Assembly: GCA_026929865.2 (NCBI GenBank)
Contig: CM049396.1
Location: 21,175,001 to 21,239,000 of the forward strand
DNA length: 64,000 nt
Direction of reading: 5' to 3'
Source: Hyperoplus lanceolatus
Taxonomy: Eukaryota > Chordata > Actinopteri > Uranoscopiformes > Ammodytidae
In this document: positions 35,277 through 46,151 of the stretch, piece after piece
Layout of the letters: each line of letters opens with the position of its first letter
How positions within the stretch are numbered: the stretch's first letter is position 1
The notes under the pieces: model-generated
Databases searched by the model: none
Told to the model about the DNA's origin: nothing
What the model saw: only the letters and a program-made list of their open reading frames with translations
Translations under genes and position numbers: made by a program

Positions 35277-36965
35277 ATGGAGACCGAAGGCTATCGTGAC
35301 CTCCTGGAGACCAGCGATGGTCGGGGGGTAGGCCTGATGGATGGAGGGGGCGAGGCGGGGGTGGAGGAGGGCTGGGGCACACCCTATCCTCTCGGCTTCC
35401 AAGTGTCCTTGACCACTGTGCTCATAGTGGAGTTGGTGTTGGGCTTCAGCAGCAACCTGACCGTCCTCGTGCTCTACTGTGCCCAGTCCAACCTGGTGGA
35501 TTCTGTCAGTAACCTGGTCACAGTCAACCTCCACGTGCTGGACATCCTGGTGTGTCTGCTGTGTCTGCCTCTGACTGTAGCCGTGATCCTGTTGCCGGCT
35601 AATGCCAGTGGAGTTGGCAGCCTGGCCACGCTGTGCTGCTTTCATGAGGCTTGTGTCACGTTCACTAGTGTGGCCACAGCAGTCAATGTACTGGTGATCA
35701 GTTTGGACAGATATGACATCTCCGTGCGTCCAGCCACTCGTCTGCTGACCCCGAGGCGTGCAGCAGTGCTCCTGGCAGCAGTGTGGGCCGTGTCTCTGGC
35801 TGTCTTCTTCCTGCCTTTCCTCGAGGGCGACTTTTTCTCTTCGAGGGCTGAGAATGGTGAGGAGGAGGAGCCGACTGGGCCGAACAATGACTCGGAGCTC
35901 ACCACTAGACTGACCCCCATTTTTTCCTCCTTCTCCCCTTCACACTTACCCCCGACTCATCATTCATCCCCTTCACACCACCAGCCTCCAGTATGGCAGA
36001 ACAGGACACTGCTGTGCATAGGAGGGCAGGGGTATTACACAGGCCTGGCTATGTACTACCACTTGTTACTCCAAGTGCCATGCTTCTTCATCGCTGTGGC
36101 TGTCATGTTTTTCACCTACTCCAAGATCCTGCAGGCCCTCAACATTCGCATCGGCTCCCACATGCTGAGGGCTAAACGGGCAAAGGACTCCACTTGCAGG
36201 ATTCGCTGCAGGAGGCGGAGGAAGAAGGAGCTGAGCCTGCCCACAGAGGTGGTGTCCTCCAACCAGAACCAGAATCTGACCCATCCTCCTCTCATCCCTT
36301 CCCCCATCCCGACACCAACATCACCCCCGCCTCTCTCCTCCATGCCCCAGGGGATGTCTGACAGTGGAGCAACAGTCACTACCATCAGTACTGCTGCCAA
36401 CACCCCTATCGCCACAACACCAGCCACCCCTGCTTCTCCGACCCCACCTACGGCCCCAGTCCGGACCCATGCCACCTTACCATTGCCTGCCTCCTCCTTG
36501 GGTGTACAGGCCTCAGTTTCGGCCATCATCGCCTTGCGACGGGCAGTGCGCAGACACAGGGATCGCCGAGAACGTCAACGGCGCGTCCTAAAAATGTCCC
36601 TGCTCATCATAACCTCCTTCCTAGGTTGTTGGGCCCCTCTGTCTGCAGTCAATGTCCTGATCCTGTGTTTGGGTCCCAGCGATGGCCTGGTTCGAGTGCG
36701 TCTCTGCTTCTTGGCAATGGCTTATGGAACCACTATTTTCCATCCCCTGCTCTACGCTTTCACCAGACAGAAACTACGCCGTGCCCTCAAAACACGTGTC
36801 AAAAAAAGGGTAGTGTCGCTCCTACAGGTGGACCCGGCTCCTAGCGGAGGGACAGTTATTCACAACTCCTGGGTGGAATGGGGAGTCCAAAGAAAGGCTC
36901 GCAAGTCACGGGTTGAAGCCAGTGATTGCACTGATCGATGCCTCACGGAAGCAGTGAGGGAATGA
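35277..36965 (+). CDS. gpr22: GPR22, orphan class A (rhodopsin-like) G-protein-coupled receptor
   Basis: One exon encodes 562 residues; the human protein has about 433. The start ATG was chosen because the open frame upstream has only a GTG. Landmarks: TM1 about 40-66 with SSNLTV; Asp89 in TM2 (NLHVLDIL); Cys near 120-126 at the top of TM3 and Cys247 in loop 2 as the likely disulfide; DRY at 144-146; TM5 about 260-281; CWAP at 451-454 in TM6; HPLLY at 489-493 replacing NPxxY in TM7; and the GPR22-typical AYGTTIFHPLLYAFTRQKL stretch. The C-tail has VIHNSW, also GPR22-typical. GPR22 is a plasma-membrane receptor known from brain and heart in mammals, reported to be Gi/o-coupled. Odd: the second extracellular loop is expanded by about 45 residues (Glu-, Ser-, His-, Pro-rich, about 190-240), and the third intracellular loop by about 60 (Thr/Pro/Ala-rich, about 315-408). 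Whether this is the a or b teleost paralogue cannot be told here. Confidence 0.95.
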   Translation: METEGYRDLLETSDGRGVGLMDGGGEAGVEEGWGTPYPLGFQVSLTTVLIVELVLGFSSNLTVLVLYCAQSNLVDSVSNLVTVNLHVLDILVCLLCLPLTVAVILLPANASGVGSLATLCCFHEACVTFTSVATAVNVLVISLDRYDISVRPATRLLTPRRAAVLLAAVWAVSLAVFFLPFLEGDFFSSRAENGEEEEPTGPNNDSELTTRLTPIFSSFSPSHLPPTHHSSPSHHQPPVWQNRTLLCIGGQGYYTGLAMYYHLLLQVPCFFIAVAVMFFTYSKILQALNIRIGSHMLRAKRAKDSTCRIRCRRRRKKELSLPTEVVSSNQNQNLTHPPLIPSPIPTPTSPPPLSSMPQGMSDSGATVTTISTAANTPIATTPATPASPTPPTAPVRTHATLPLPASSLGVQASVSAIIALRRAVRRHRDRRERQRRVLKMSLLIITSFLGCWAPLSAVNVLILCLGPSDGLVRVRLCFLAMAYGTTIFHPLLYAFTRQKLRRALKTRVKKRVVSLLQVDPAPSGGTVIHNSWVEWGVQRKARKSRVEASDCTDRCLTEAVRE

Positions 36966-36990
36966 GGCTGGTCTTCAGAGTGTGTTTGCA

Positions 36991-36992
<2 letters not shown>

Positions 36993-37068
<76 letters not shown>
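36993..37068. repeat. (TG)n microsatellite in gpr22 3'UTR
   Basis: About 38 uninterrupted TG dinucleotides directly downstream of the stop codon. Confidence 0.95.
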
Positions 37069-37072
<4 letters not shown>

Positions 37073-37473
37073 AATATGAAGAAATGTATGTATTTTCCCA
37101 ATTTTTGATTGATGGGTTGTATGTATATGTGTACACAGATGTGAGAAACATGACAACCAGTTAGTTTACAAAGGTCAGGACACATCAGAGGAACTCTGGT
37201 TGGATGCAGCTGTGGAGACAGGTCAATCCTGAGCCCTAATTAGAGCCTGTTTCCTGCTATCCTTACACAGGCCCTCATTAGTCCACCTGATGACTGATAA
37301 CGCAACCACTGTGTCGCTATGGCAACACTGGCTAAGGATTATGACAACTCCATAGCCATGGCTACTAAAATTACAAAAGTTCACCAAACGTGTAGGTTAA
37401 TGGATAGATCCATGGCAAATCTGTGCATGTGCATGATCATAATGCACAGGTAGATATAACACACAAACTCACA

Positions 37474-37476
<3 letters not shown>

Positions 37477-37549
<73 letters not shown>
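37477..37549. repeat. (CA)n microsatellite in gpr22 3'UTR
   Basis: About 36 uninterrupted AC/CA dinucleotides, 409 bases after the (TG)n tract and complementary to it. Confidence 0.95.
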
Positions 37550-37551
<2 letters not shown>

Positions 37552-38600
37552 TCACTTAATTCAAACCGATATATATTTAGTCATAATCTGTGAAAGCACA
37601 CCAATATCTACCTGCACAGATTTCTCAGTGAGAAAGATATAAGTGGAAGTCTATGTTTCTATTACTTTCCCTTATTTCTTCATGTCTTAATTAAGTTATT
37701 GATATATTAGTATGGTGCTGAATGTACTGCTGTATGTTTACAACAATATATCAGAAAGACAGTGTTTGCACATAGAATGTATGTATATGCTATAGTAAAT
37801 TAATGGCGAGTGAATGCAAGCATTCGGATTCAAAGTTTACAGACTAGCAAAAAAAAGAAAAAAAAAATCATTTTGCAGTAAGCACCACATTTGAGAAAAT
37901 TGTGTGAAAGGCATGACTTTATTTTGTTTATTTTAATAAACTTTAGTAACAGTCATGAGTAACAGACATGACAATGTAGACGAGGATGTGAGATTGGGTT
38001 AGTATGCATGTGTGCATCAATGTGTAAATGAGTAATGGAGTGTGCGTCCTTATGTGCAATAAATCATGATAAAAGCAATTTTCCCTAGGATGTGAACTAA
38101 GAGAATGTGAACAAATAATTGTTGGTTTTCTAATAATGGTTTATATTACAGGGGGGAAGAGAGAAGAAAGGGGACTTAATATTCTGAATAACAGCCAAAA
38201 GCTATTGGGCATAATATAAAAGCAACAACACAGGCTACCATGCTACTGAAATTGTATCACCTCTGTTCTCAAGTGAAAATCAAAGGGCAACATTTTGTGA
38301 AAACTGTATCTATGGTCACTGCAGGTAAATGCTCATCTTAGAGAAATCCCAACTTCTGACATGGGACCTCTCCTCATGTTAGCTTTTTGTTGCTCCGGAG
38401 GGCAGAGTCACTGCTTTTGGACAGCAGTTGAAAGGACTGCGGAGGCAGACAGGCCTCTGTCAGCTTCTGGACTGAGTCCTGGATATGTTACACTGTAACT
38501 GTGTCTCTCTTTCTCCTCAGGGCTTTATTTCTTATTTTCAAACATGCTGGACATAGAAACAATAAACCAGCCCTCAATCAGCTGTTGTATTATGGGTGTC

Positions 38601-41600
38601 ACATTAGGTAAAGATTTATGTCAGTAAATAGATAGAGTACACTTTCAACTTTGTATGGGTGCAAGTAGGAGAACTTTTTGGGCTATTTCCTTCATCCTCA
38701 ACCCTTTTACACTATTTGTGAGCCAGACAGGAGACAATAAGTCCTGTGTATCCATGTACATTTTTCAGGGATGTAAATATTGAAGTGTCTCTTTTGGTTT
38801 TAATTCAAAGAAAAAAGTTTTTCTTTTCTTTTACAATCATCTGCCGGACGGAAAATCAGCCATTGTGAGAAACTCTGAGCGAGTTGAAAAGTTACTGTAA
38901 AGAGAAATAAGTGTATTTGTGTTAAAACTGTATGTGTGTACACCGTACTGTACGCTTATGACCATGTGTATAGAGAAGTATTAGTATTGTATAAGATTTA
39001 TATTACGTGTTGTTATATAGAACAGAACACAATCTGTATTAAAAAAGTGATCTATCTAAAAAAATGATGTATCTCAATTCACTTTGTCACTTGATCTTTA
39101 CTTATCAGGGAATGTCAATATACACTAAAGTGTTTGTACACTTATTTTCATAGAGGTATTTTGTCTGCTTTATCATTGGAGAGAAGAACATTTTATACAT
39201 GTATTTGGGTGTCTTCTCCTTGTCAGACATTTAACAGAGAAGAAATTACAAAAAAAGAAATTATACAGAAGAAGAACTTAGTTGATAACAATGCCACATT
39301 TTTGGGATTCTTCTTTGAACCTGGAAGATTTTAGTCATCCAAATCACTTACAGAATGGTTTTACAGAAAAGTGTAGACTTCAAAGTCGTCCAACTTTTTT
39401 ATGTAAAAGTGTCGTCTCCAGTGATCAATAGAGAATTCACAAGAATCTGATCTGTAAATGGAGTCATACATGTGTTGTTGCTCTTTTACCTTGAGTAAGT
39501 CCTCTTTTAAAAACAAAGTTTAGTCTTATTGGGCTACAATCACAAGCACATCTGGGTTTCTACCGTCTTAGTAGAGCGCTGCTTGGATTCATCCTGCTCA
39601 TCATTGCAACCTGGGATTACCTCCACCCCTCTTCCTTTTGGACCTCACTGTCCGAATCTGTCTTTCTTTTTTCCAGCTGTCCCTCCCTTTTTACATCTCC
39701 TGCCCCCCCCCCATTTGTTTGATCCCTAAATTTTGAAACTCTGTCCCAGATACTTGAGGTATTTAATGCTGACTATAGTGAACCCTCAGTATGCCTCATT
39801 GTGGTGTGACAACTGTGCTGATCAAATGTACTAATGGAGATAAGGTAAGCACGTGATAAAGCATCTCAGCCTCTTAATGTTTATACTAAATTTTTTTTGT
39901 TTAACCAGAACAAATCTGTCCGCACATGTGGTGTGTGCGCGGCGGGTGTTTGTTGTCCTACTGATTTGTGTGTTGAATCAACACTCTAGACTCCTCCATC
40001 CTGCTTGAAAATCTCATCAGTCCCTTCCTCTTTCGCACCCTCCCTTAGATCTCCTTCTCTTTATTCCGCCGGTCTGCATCTCTCTCATTCACACACAGGC
40101 GTTCCAGGACAAAGCAAGGAGTGCTGCAGTGTCTGTGAAGGAAGGAAAGTCACCTTGGGGGATGAGAGGAACGCAAAACATGCAAGAGATGCAGAGAGAG
40201 AGAGAGGGAGAGAGAGAGAAAAAGAGAGAGAGAGAGAGAGAGAATGAGAATGAGAGGCATTATGGAGGGAGATTAGGGGGGAAAGAGAGAAGAGACAGGA
40301 GGCATAGATGCTGGCATTGGGACATCATATGACTAATAAAGTGACAGCTCTGAATCACTGCATAGCCCTAGATTTTTATTTTTTTTGGCAGAATGATACG
40401 ATTAGCAAGCTTTGCTATTTTCAACCGCTGTTGGCCCAGTATACAGTCTCACAATGTTGCTATACTGCCCATCACACTGCAAAAAAGTCCTGCCATTTGG
40501 TTACCATACAGATATCACATTAGTAGTATAGTCACAATGGCCCATAAATCTGAAAACCGACCGTCTTTTTTGTGATTTAAGTATCCCATCACTTGAAACT
40601 GTAAAAATCGCTTTGCCCCTGCTCAGGAAAGGGATAAAGAACAATAGACTGACCTGATGCTGAGATTTTTAATAGGCACAGCGTGTGTTCAAGGAGCACC
40701 CTACGTGAGGTGAAATGTACAGTTCAGAAGTAGCTGCAATTACATGCTGTTTGTTTGCAAAGCACAAATAACACAAGGTAATTCAATATTAATCCTTGAG
40801 AATAAGGAAACACTTCAAACACAATAGCGTATTTAAATAGTTTAACTTACACATGTCATGACACATCAACTTGATTTCCATCGCACAATTACAATTACTG
40901 AGATAACAAAATGCAATTCAAGATCCAACAAGAACTGCAAAAAAGCAGAAGGTCCCTCTCTATACATGTACATTACTCTGTGGCAAGTGCAGAGTAATGT
41001 TCATGTATAGAGGGAATACACAGTATGACCGGGTACAGTAGTTAGGCTACAGTAGCCTAGGCAGTGCAGGTGTGAGTGGGCCTAAATAGAGCTGGCTATA
41101 TTTGTCTAAATTATACAAATCAATAAAAATGCATGTAAATTCAACCCTTGTCCATCTACACAACATATCTCCTTAGCTACGACTGGTTGAAATAGATGCA
41201 GCCATAGTAGTACTACAGTGACAAAGGTGGAAACAGGAAATAAGACTGAAAAAACAAAACACATCATTTATTTCAGTTATATTGTCATTTTGCAGAGTAG
41301 CCAGTGTTTTCATGCTCAACAATGGTGCCATCTAGTGTGCAAATGTTAGAACATTTTCAGCTGAACATATGCTGAACATGTGTCTCTTTCTCTCCTCTGC
41401 TCTTCTGCTTAAGGTGCATTCCAGACAAGTCAGATAAGGTCAATTATTGTTGTAAAAATGAAATAAGGATTTTAACTTTGGCTATTTCCAACACGTAGTT
41501 TTGGGGGTTTAAAAAACAAATGTACGCATACAATTTGTAATATAAAAAATGATTGTTTAAATGTCAGTAATAAACTGTCACTAATCAATTGGCTCAATCA

Positions 41601-41955
41601 CCTCTTGTAGCACATTATAACTCTGCTGTAGCTGGATTCAAAATATATTTAAAGGCCTAAATGAATGTTGGTTACATTCAAGCCAGTGCCAGATGAGTTG
41701 ACACAAAGTTGATAAAGCCTATCAGCTCCACAAAACTCTTTCTGTATTGGTCAGTAGGCCTATGGTAGCGTTTAAAAACTGGTGTCGCTCAAGAAGCACC
41801 CACGAAATGTTTCAGTTGTTGATTCTATTGCTAAGAAAAAACCTGGATGTACAGCAGAAGGATCAAAATCCATGTGCGATCACCAAAGGCTTACGTCATG
41901 TAGACGTGCCAATTCCTCATGGGGGCGACAGAATGTATGCAATATAGCTTTAAAT
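38601..41955. other. Intergenic between gpr22 and elk4
   Basis: No supported gene. The region contains a GA-rich tract (about 40190-40242) and a strong short inverted repeat (40954-41014). Remaining open frames are short and unconvincing. Confidence 0.5.
40954..41014. repeat. Short hairpin, ~25 bp stem with 9-base loop
   Basis: Arm 40954-40980 pairs with 40990-41014. It shows a continuous 11-base match next to the loop (CATTACTCTG side), one mismatch, a further match of about 9, and a 2-base bulge. The loop is TGGCAAGTG. It could be a miRNA-like precursor or a tiny palindromic element; no known miRNA seed was recognised. Confidence 0.6.
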
Positions 41956-42320
41956 CAGGGGTGTCTTAAACTATGGTTAACCCGCAGCAAATTTTTAAAA
42001 AGGTATTTGTATTTAGCCCTTCAGTCCGAAGGGCACCATCACTGCTTCCACTGAGTGCAATACTATTGCTATTATAATGAGAACAGACGAGAGAAAACTC
42101 ACAATCTTCATTTCCAGAAAGTGTAGTGGATAATACCTTTGACTGTGGAGTAAAAGACTGTGGTTTGAGTCTTGGTCAAAGCAAGCAGTGATATTATTTT
42201 TTCCCCTCACAGTGGCCCTAATATGCCGTGGCATATTCATTTACCTTTAATACACAAAAAGTAAGGCGATATACTTCACCTCTAGTGAGTGGCCATGCTA
42301 ACTAAGTTTGGACACCCCTG
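41956..42320. mobile_element. hAT-type MITE I
   Basis: Ends CAGGGGTGTC (41956 on) and GACACCCCTG (ending 42320) are perfect inverted repeats, with similarity continuing a few bases inward. The flanks CTTTAAAT (41948-41955) and TTTTAAAT (42321-42328) are an 8-base target duplication with one difference. 365 bases, non-coding; CAGGGGTGTC ends are common among hAT elements. Confidence 0.8.
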
Positions 42321-42987
42321 TTTTAAATGGTAAAGTATTGCCTTTTCTTGAGCGAATATGAATGTGAATGTAAAAGTGTTGTGTCTCAGCTCTGTTTAGG
42401 TCAACATATCTGCAGCATATTTGGTGGCTACAGTTAATATATAACTCATACCAGTATGTGGAGTGTGGAAGTCCTACTGCTGTTACCTGGTGTTTCAATT
42501 ATTAACAACACATGAGGCGGTGACAGATCACAGATACGTAGATAGTGAGTTAAGAGATCTTTTATTATTGGTCTCACCTATAATCTCTTCCATTCTATAA
42601 AGACTTCCTCTACTCCGCTCACACATATCAATCGGCCACTTAAGACAAGCAGCTTGTAAACATTTGATAACGCCTCAAACAAATAGAAAACTGGACAGAA
42701 CAAAGCAAGTACTGTGTCGTGTCTTTTTAAAACAAGATTTTTTTTACATTTGAAGGTAGGTTGAAGAAACATCATCAGACGATACAAATTAAGAAATAAG
42801 CAAAAAAAAGTCTTAAAAGACTTTATGGAGGAAGGTTTCAAATGGGCTTTGGGGTTATTATCCAGCTAATACATAGTTGTTGTTTTTTTTTTATCAAAGT
42901 TACTGCAAAAATGCAATAAAGGCTACCATTGGGCTCTGGTATTAATTCAAATAAATAAATATTTTTTGTTAGTGCCTAATCACAAAT

Positions 42988-43135
<148 letters not shown>

Positions 43136-44627
43136 AAAGATTAGATTTTACTGTATAAAAAATACGAAGTGCATAATTTTATCCTCCCGTTGGGAAAATA
43201 TAAATTTTTCAGTAAGCAATCGCCATCGACATTTCACGTCAAAGAGGAAATCCGAGTCATAGAAAAGAGCGACAGAATCCAATATTACAGGAACCCCCGA
43301 AAAGCTTAAGTGCAAACGTTCCATCACAACATCTGCATGTACAATATCAACACCATATCAAATCACTTTAAACATATAAAACATTGATTTAGATTTCTCC
43401 CCCATAAGGCTTTGATTCCTACAACTAGCTAATGCCACTATAGGGTAGCTGCCTCCCTAATACACACAGGAGGAAAACAACATGAAGAAAACACATAAGC
43501 AAAGGGAACATTAAATCAGAGCACGCAACAACAACAAAAAAGCAGACATCTAACTATCTGGCCATTACAAAAATAGAAATGGATCTTAAAATGCTATTGG
43601 TGGTCCAGGAAAATAAAAGAAGATTACACAAAACATAATTAACAGGGTTCATATTATATATATGTATATACTTTGAGTAATTTCTATTATCAGAAACATT
43701 AATAGGCAGGTTGGAAAGTGTCATTGCCACCAACTCTAAAACTTGGCCTGATTAGGTTGACATGCTGTTGTGCATATTCCATGTGGATGTCTGTATATGT
43801 ACAGTAATGCATCCTGAAGAAACACCACAACACATCCACAGTCCTTAGCTGTAGCAGTCCCATCACATGAGCTGCAGGGTACTCGCAAATAAGACTTCCC
43901 TTGGAAGTTTGACTCCAAACTTCTGTATTTCTGGTTTGGTCTAGGATATAGAATAGTATGGCAAAGAAAAGAAACAGGGAACGCTGTCGTACACTGTTAG
44001 ATCTATACCAACTTTTAAACGAGAGAACTCCATCCACTTTTGGGAGATAAACTTGGGCTTAGCTGTGGTAAGGCACCTAGTGTATCAATTTGATGGGCAG
44101 CAGGCTGAGGGGGGAGGACATCTGTGAGTTGAGTAAAAATATACAAGATTCACTGGTCATCCATCCCTGGGTTAGAAAAGAGACACTTAGGTAAAGAAAC
44201 ACTTTCATGTGTTCTATTCCAAGTATTGTGTAAACACATGTGATGTACAATTTCTACATCTAAAAGCATAGCAAATGTGGGATCCACCTCTGGAGTCTGT
44301 GTTTCAGACTTATGGCTTCAAAAGGCATTTACAAAACCTTTTATGGCAGGTGATCTAGAGCAGTCCAGGGGTTTCATGATGGCTTCTACTGTCCTCAAGA
44401 TAAAAGGATGATTTGATTTTCAGATGGCTAAAGCCAGACAATGGTTCAAGCTGCACTGTTACAAGTCCAGCCACTAAGATTGGGAGAGTCAATCGGAAAT
44501 TATTTAACTACTGCAAGCAGCATTAATCATTTACCCCGTTCATTACCACAAACAGAGCTGACCTGTTAATCAACACTGTTTGAAATTCTGCTATGAGTCT
44601 GCTTTATGAGGATACATTTTGCCTGGC

Positions 44628-45115
44628 TTTAAAGGAATAGTTCTACATTTTGGGAAATATACTTATTGTCATTCTTGCCAAAAGTTACCACTCATGTGAC
44701 TGTATGGTAAATAAGGAGCCGGAGTCAGAAGCCAGTTAGATTACCTTAGTGAAACGGGAGCAAACAGACAGAACCAGACTGGCTAGTTAGCGAGAAAATC
44801 TTCATGAGCAGTAATTCATAAATTACATCCCCTAAAAAATGTATAATAAAATAAATTCTTGACCAGGGGGAGCTGCCATGCAACCACAAGTAAACCTCAG
44901 AGACTGGGGGGGATTGTGTGACTTTTGGTCAGAGCCATGTCAGCCATTTCCCCCCACATTTACAGTCTTAATGCTTAGCTAACTAAACTAGCTGCTGGCT
45001 CAAGGTATGCATTTACAAAACAGACATGAGAGTGGCATTGATATACTTTCTATCTAACTCATTACAAGAGAGCAATTAAGTGTATTTCCCAAAATGTCAA
45101 ACTGTCTCTTTAAAA
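44628..45115. mobile_element. MITE-like element K
   Basis: The left end TTTAAAGGAATAGTTCTACA with TTTTGGGAAATA faces the inverted right end TATTTCCCAAAATGTCAAAC ... CTCTTTAAA. Inverted ends of about 30 bases with a few mismatches enclose about 490 bases. It resembles a widespread teleost non-autonomous repeat, from memory. No coding sequence. Confidence 0.65.
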
Positions 45116-46052
45116 CATATTTACATTACTATGCCTGTCTCAAGGTTGATACATAGAGGGTTATGGCTTCACTTTTTAAATCCTGAAAGCTTAACGTCTG
45201 GAGGCAGACCAGACGACACTGGCTTTGGGGGCTATTCTATTGTATATATGTATTATAACAGCTACAATGAGATGATTGGAGGTTGTATTTGGGCTATGTC
45301 CACATGTCACAATAAGACAGTCTTTGTAAAAGTCCCGTTGGATATGGCTATATTAGTTTGTCAACATTTCAGAGCAGCAAACAGAACACACTCAGGCAGG
45401 CGAGGCGAGGTTGAGAGCTGCAGGTCAATGTGCATGTTAACAGGTTAAAGCACTACCCTTTAACAGAAAAAAAGTTAGTGACAGAGACGGATCAGTCACT
45501 GTCAGCAGAGGAGAGTACAGGCTAGAAACTGATAAACATAAAACTTGTATTTTCTTTTGGCAGTAACACTGTTGCACAAGATAAGACGGGAATTCTATAA
45601 AAAGGAAAGATTCAGATATCTGCAATTCCCACTGGTTTTGTGTCCAAAGTATGAAGCAGATTGTCGCTTCCAATGGTCCCAATCCACATGCAGCAACTGT
45701 TGCCATGGAAATGTCCTCCCTCCTCTGCATTTTTGTGACTGAGGGATCCAAAAAAGTTTTCAGACAAAATAAATCCAGAAGTGCATTAGGAAACCATGGC
45801 ACCATTGTGCGTGAGTTCAGGATGTCATGGGCAGGGTGTAAATTCTGAATGTATTGCCCTCTGTACCCAATCCTAGACAATGGCCAACATCTGTCCAGAT
45901 CCACTTGTTATTGTAGTGTGACTTTGCTGGCGGTAAACTTTAAAAGCACCGGAGCTATGAGGAATGGCAATGACTGTGCTCCCACAAAACTGTCCTGGAT
46001 GTGGGAGCAGGATGGGGTGAGGTTTCTGTCTGTGTGTGATGCTGTGTTACCC

Positions 46053-46151
46053 CTATGTCTTCTGAGGGTCTGGGGAAATAGGGCCCGGTGTGTTGGTCCC
46101 ATCCATACTGTGTACAGGGATCTGGAACTGAGGGGTGAGGACCGACGGAAA
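46053..46151 (-). CDS. elk4: elk4 coding exon 5 (C-terminus)
   Basis: The acceptor TGCTCTGTTCTAG is followed by 32 codons beginning FPSVL and ending SPDPQKT, then TAG. The FPSVL start and [11 protein letters not shown] end match the mammalian ELK4 C-terminus closely. This exon was missed by simple long-frame searching because it is short. Confidence 0.95.
   Translation of the reverse strand, partial: FPSVLTPQFQIPVHSMDGTNTPGPISPDPQKT

Larger units (their letters stand above)
36966..38600 (+). other. gpr22: Probable 3'UTR of gpr22
   Basis: Poly(A) signal candidates AATAAA at 37935-37940, 38058-38063 and near 38561. The 3'UTR starts with a (TG)n tract (36993-37068), 28 bases after the stop codon, and contains a (CA)n tract (37477-37549). 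No other feature was seen. Confidence 0.45.

Noticed and set aside
35274-36529. Antisense frames of 72-137 codons across gpr22
   Set aside because: Shadows of the GC-rich receptor coding exon; no family resemblance.
45437-45904. 155-codon minus-strand frame downstream of elk4
   Set aside because: No recognisable domain, no supported splice link, and it lies in the probable elk4 3'UTR.
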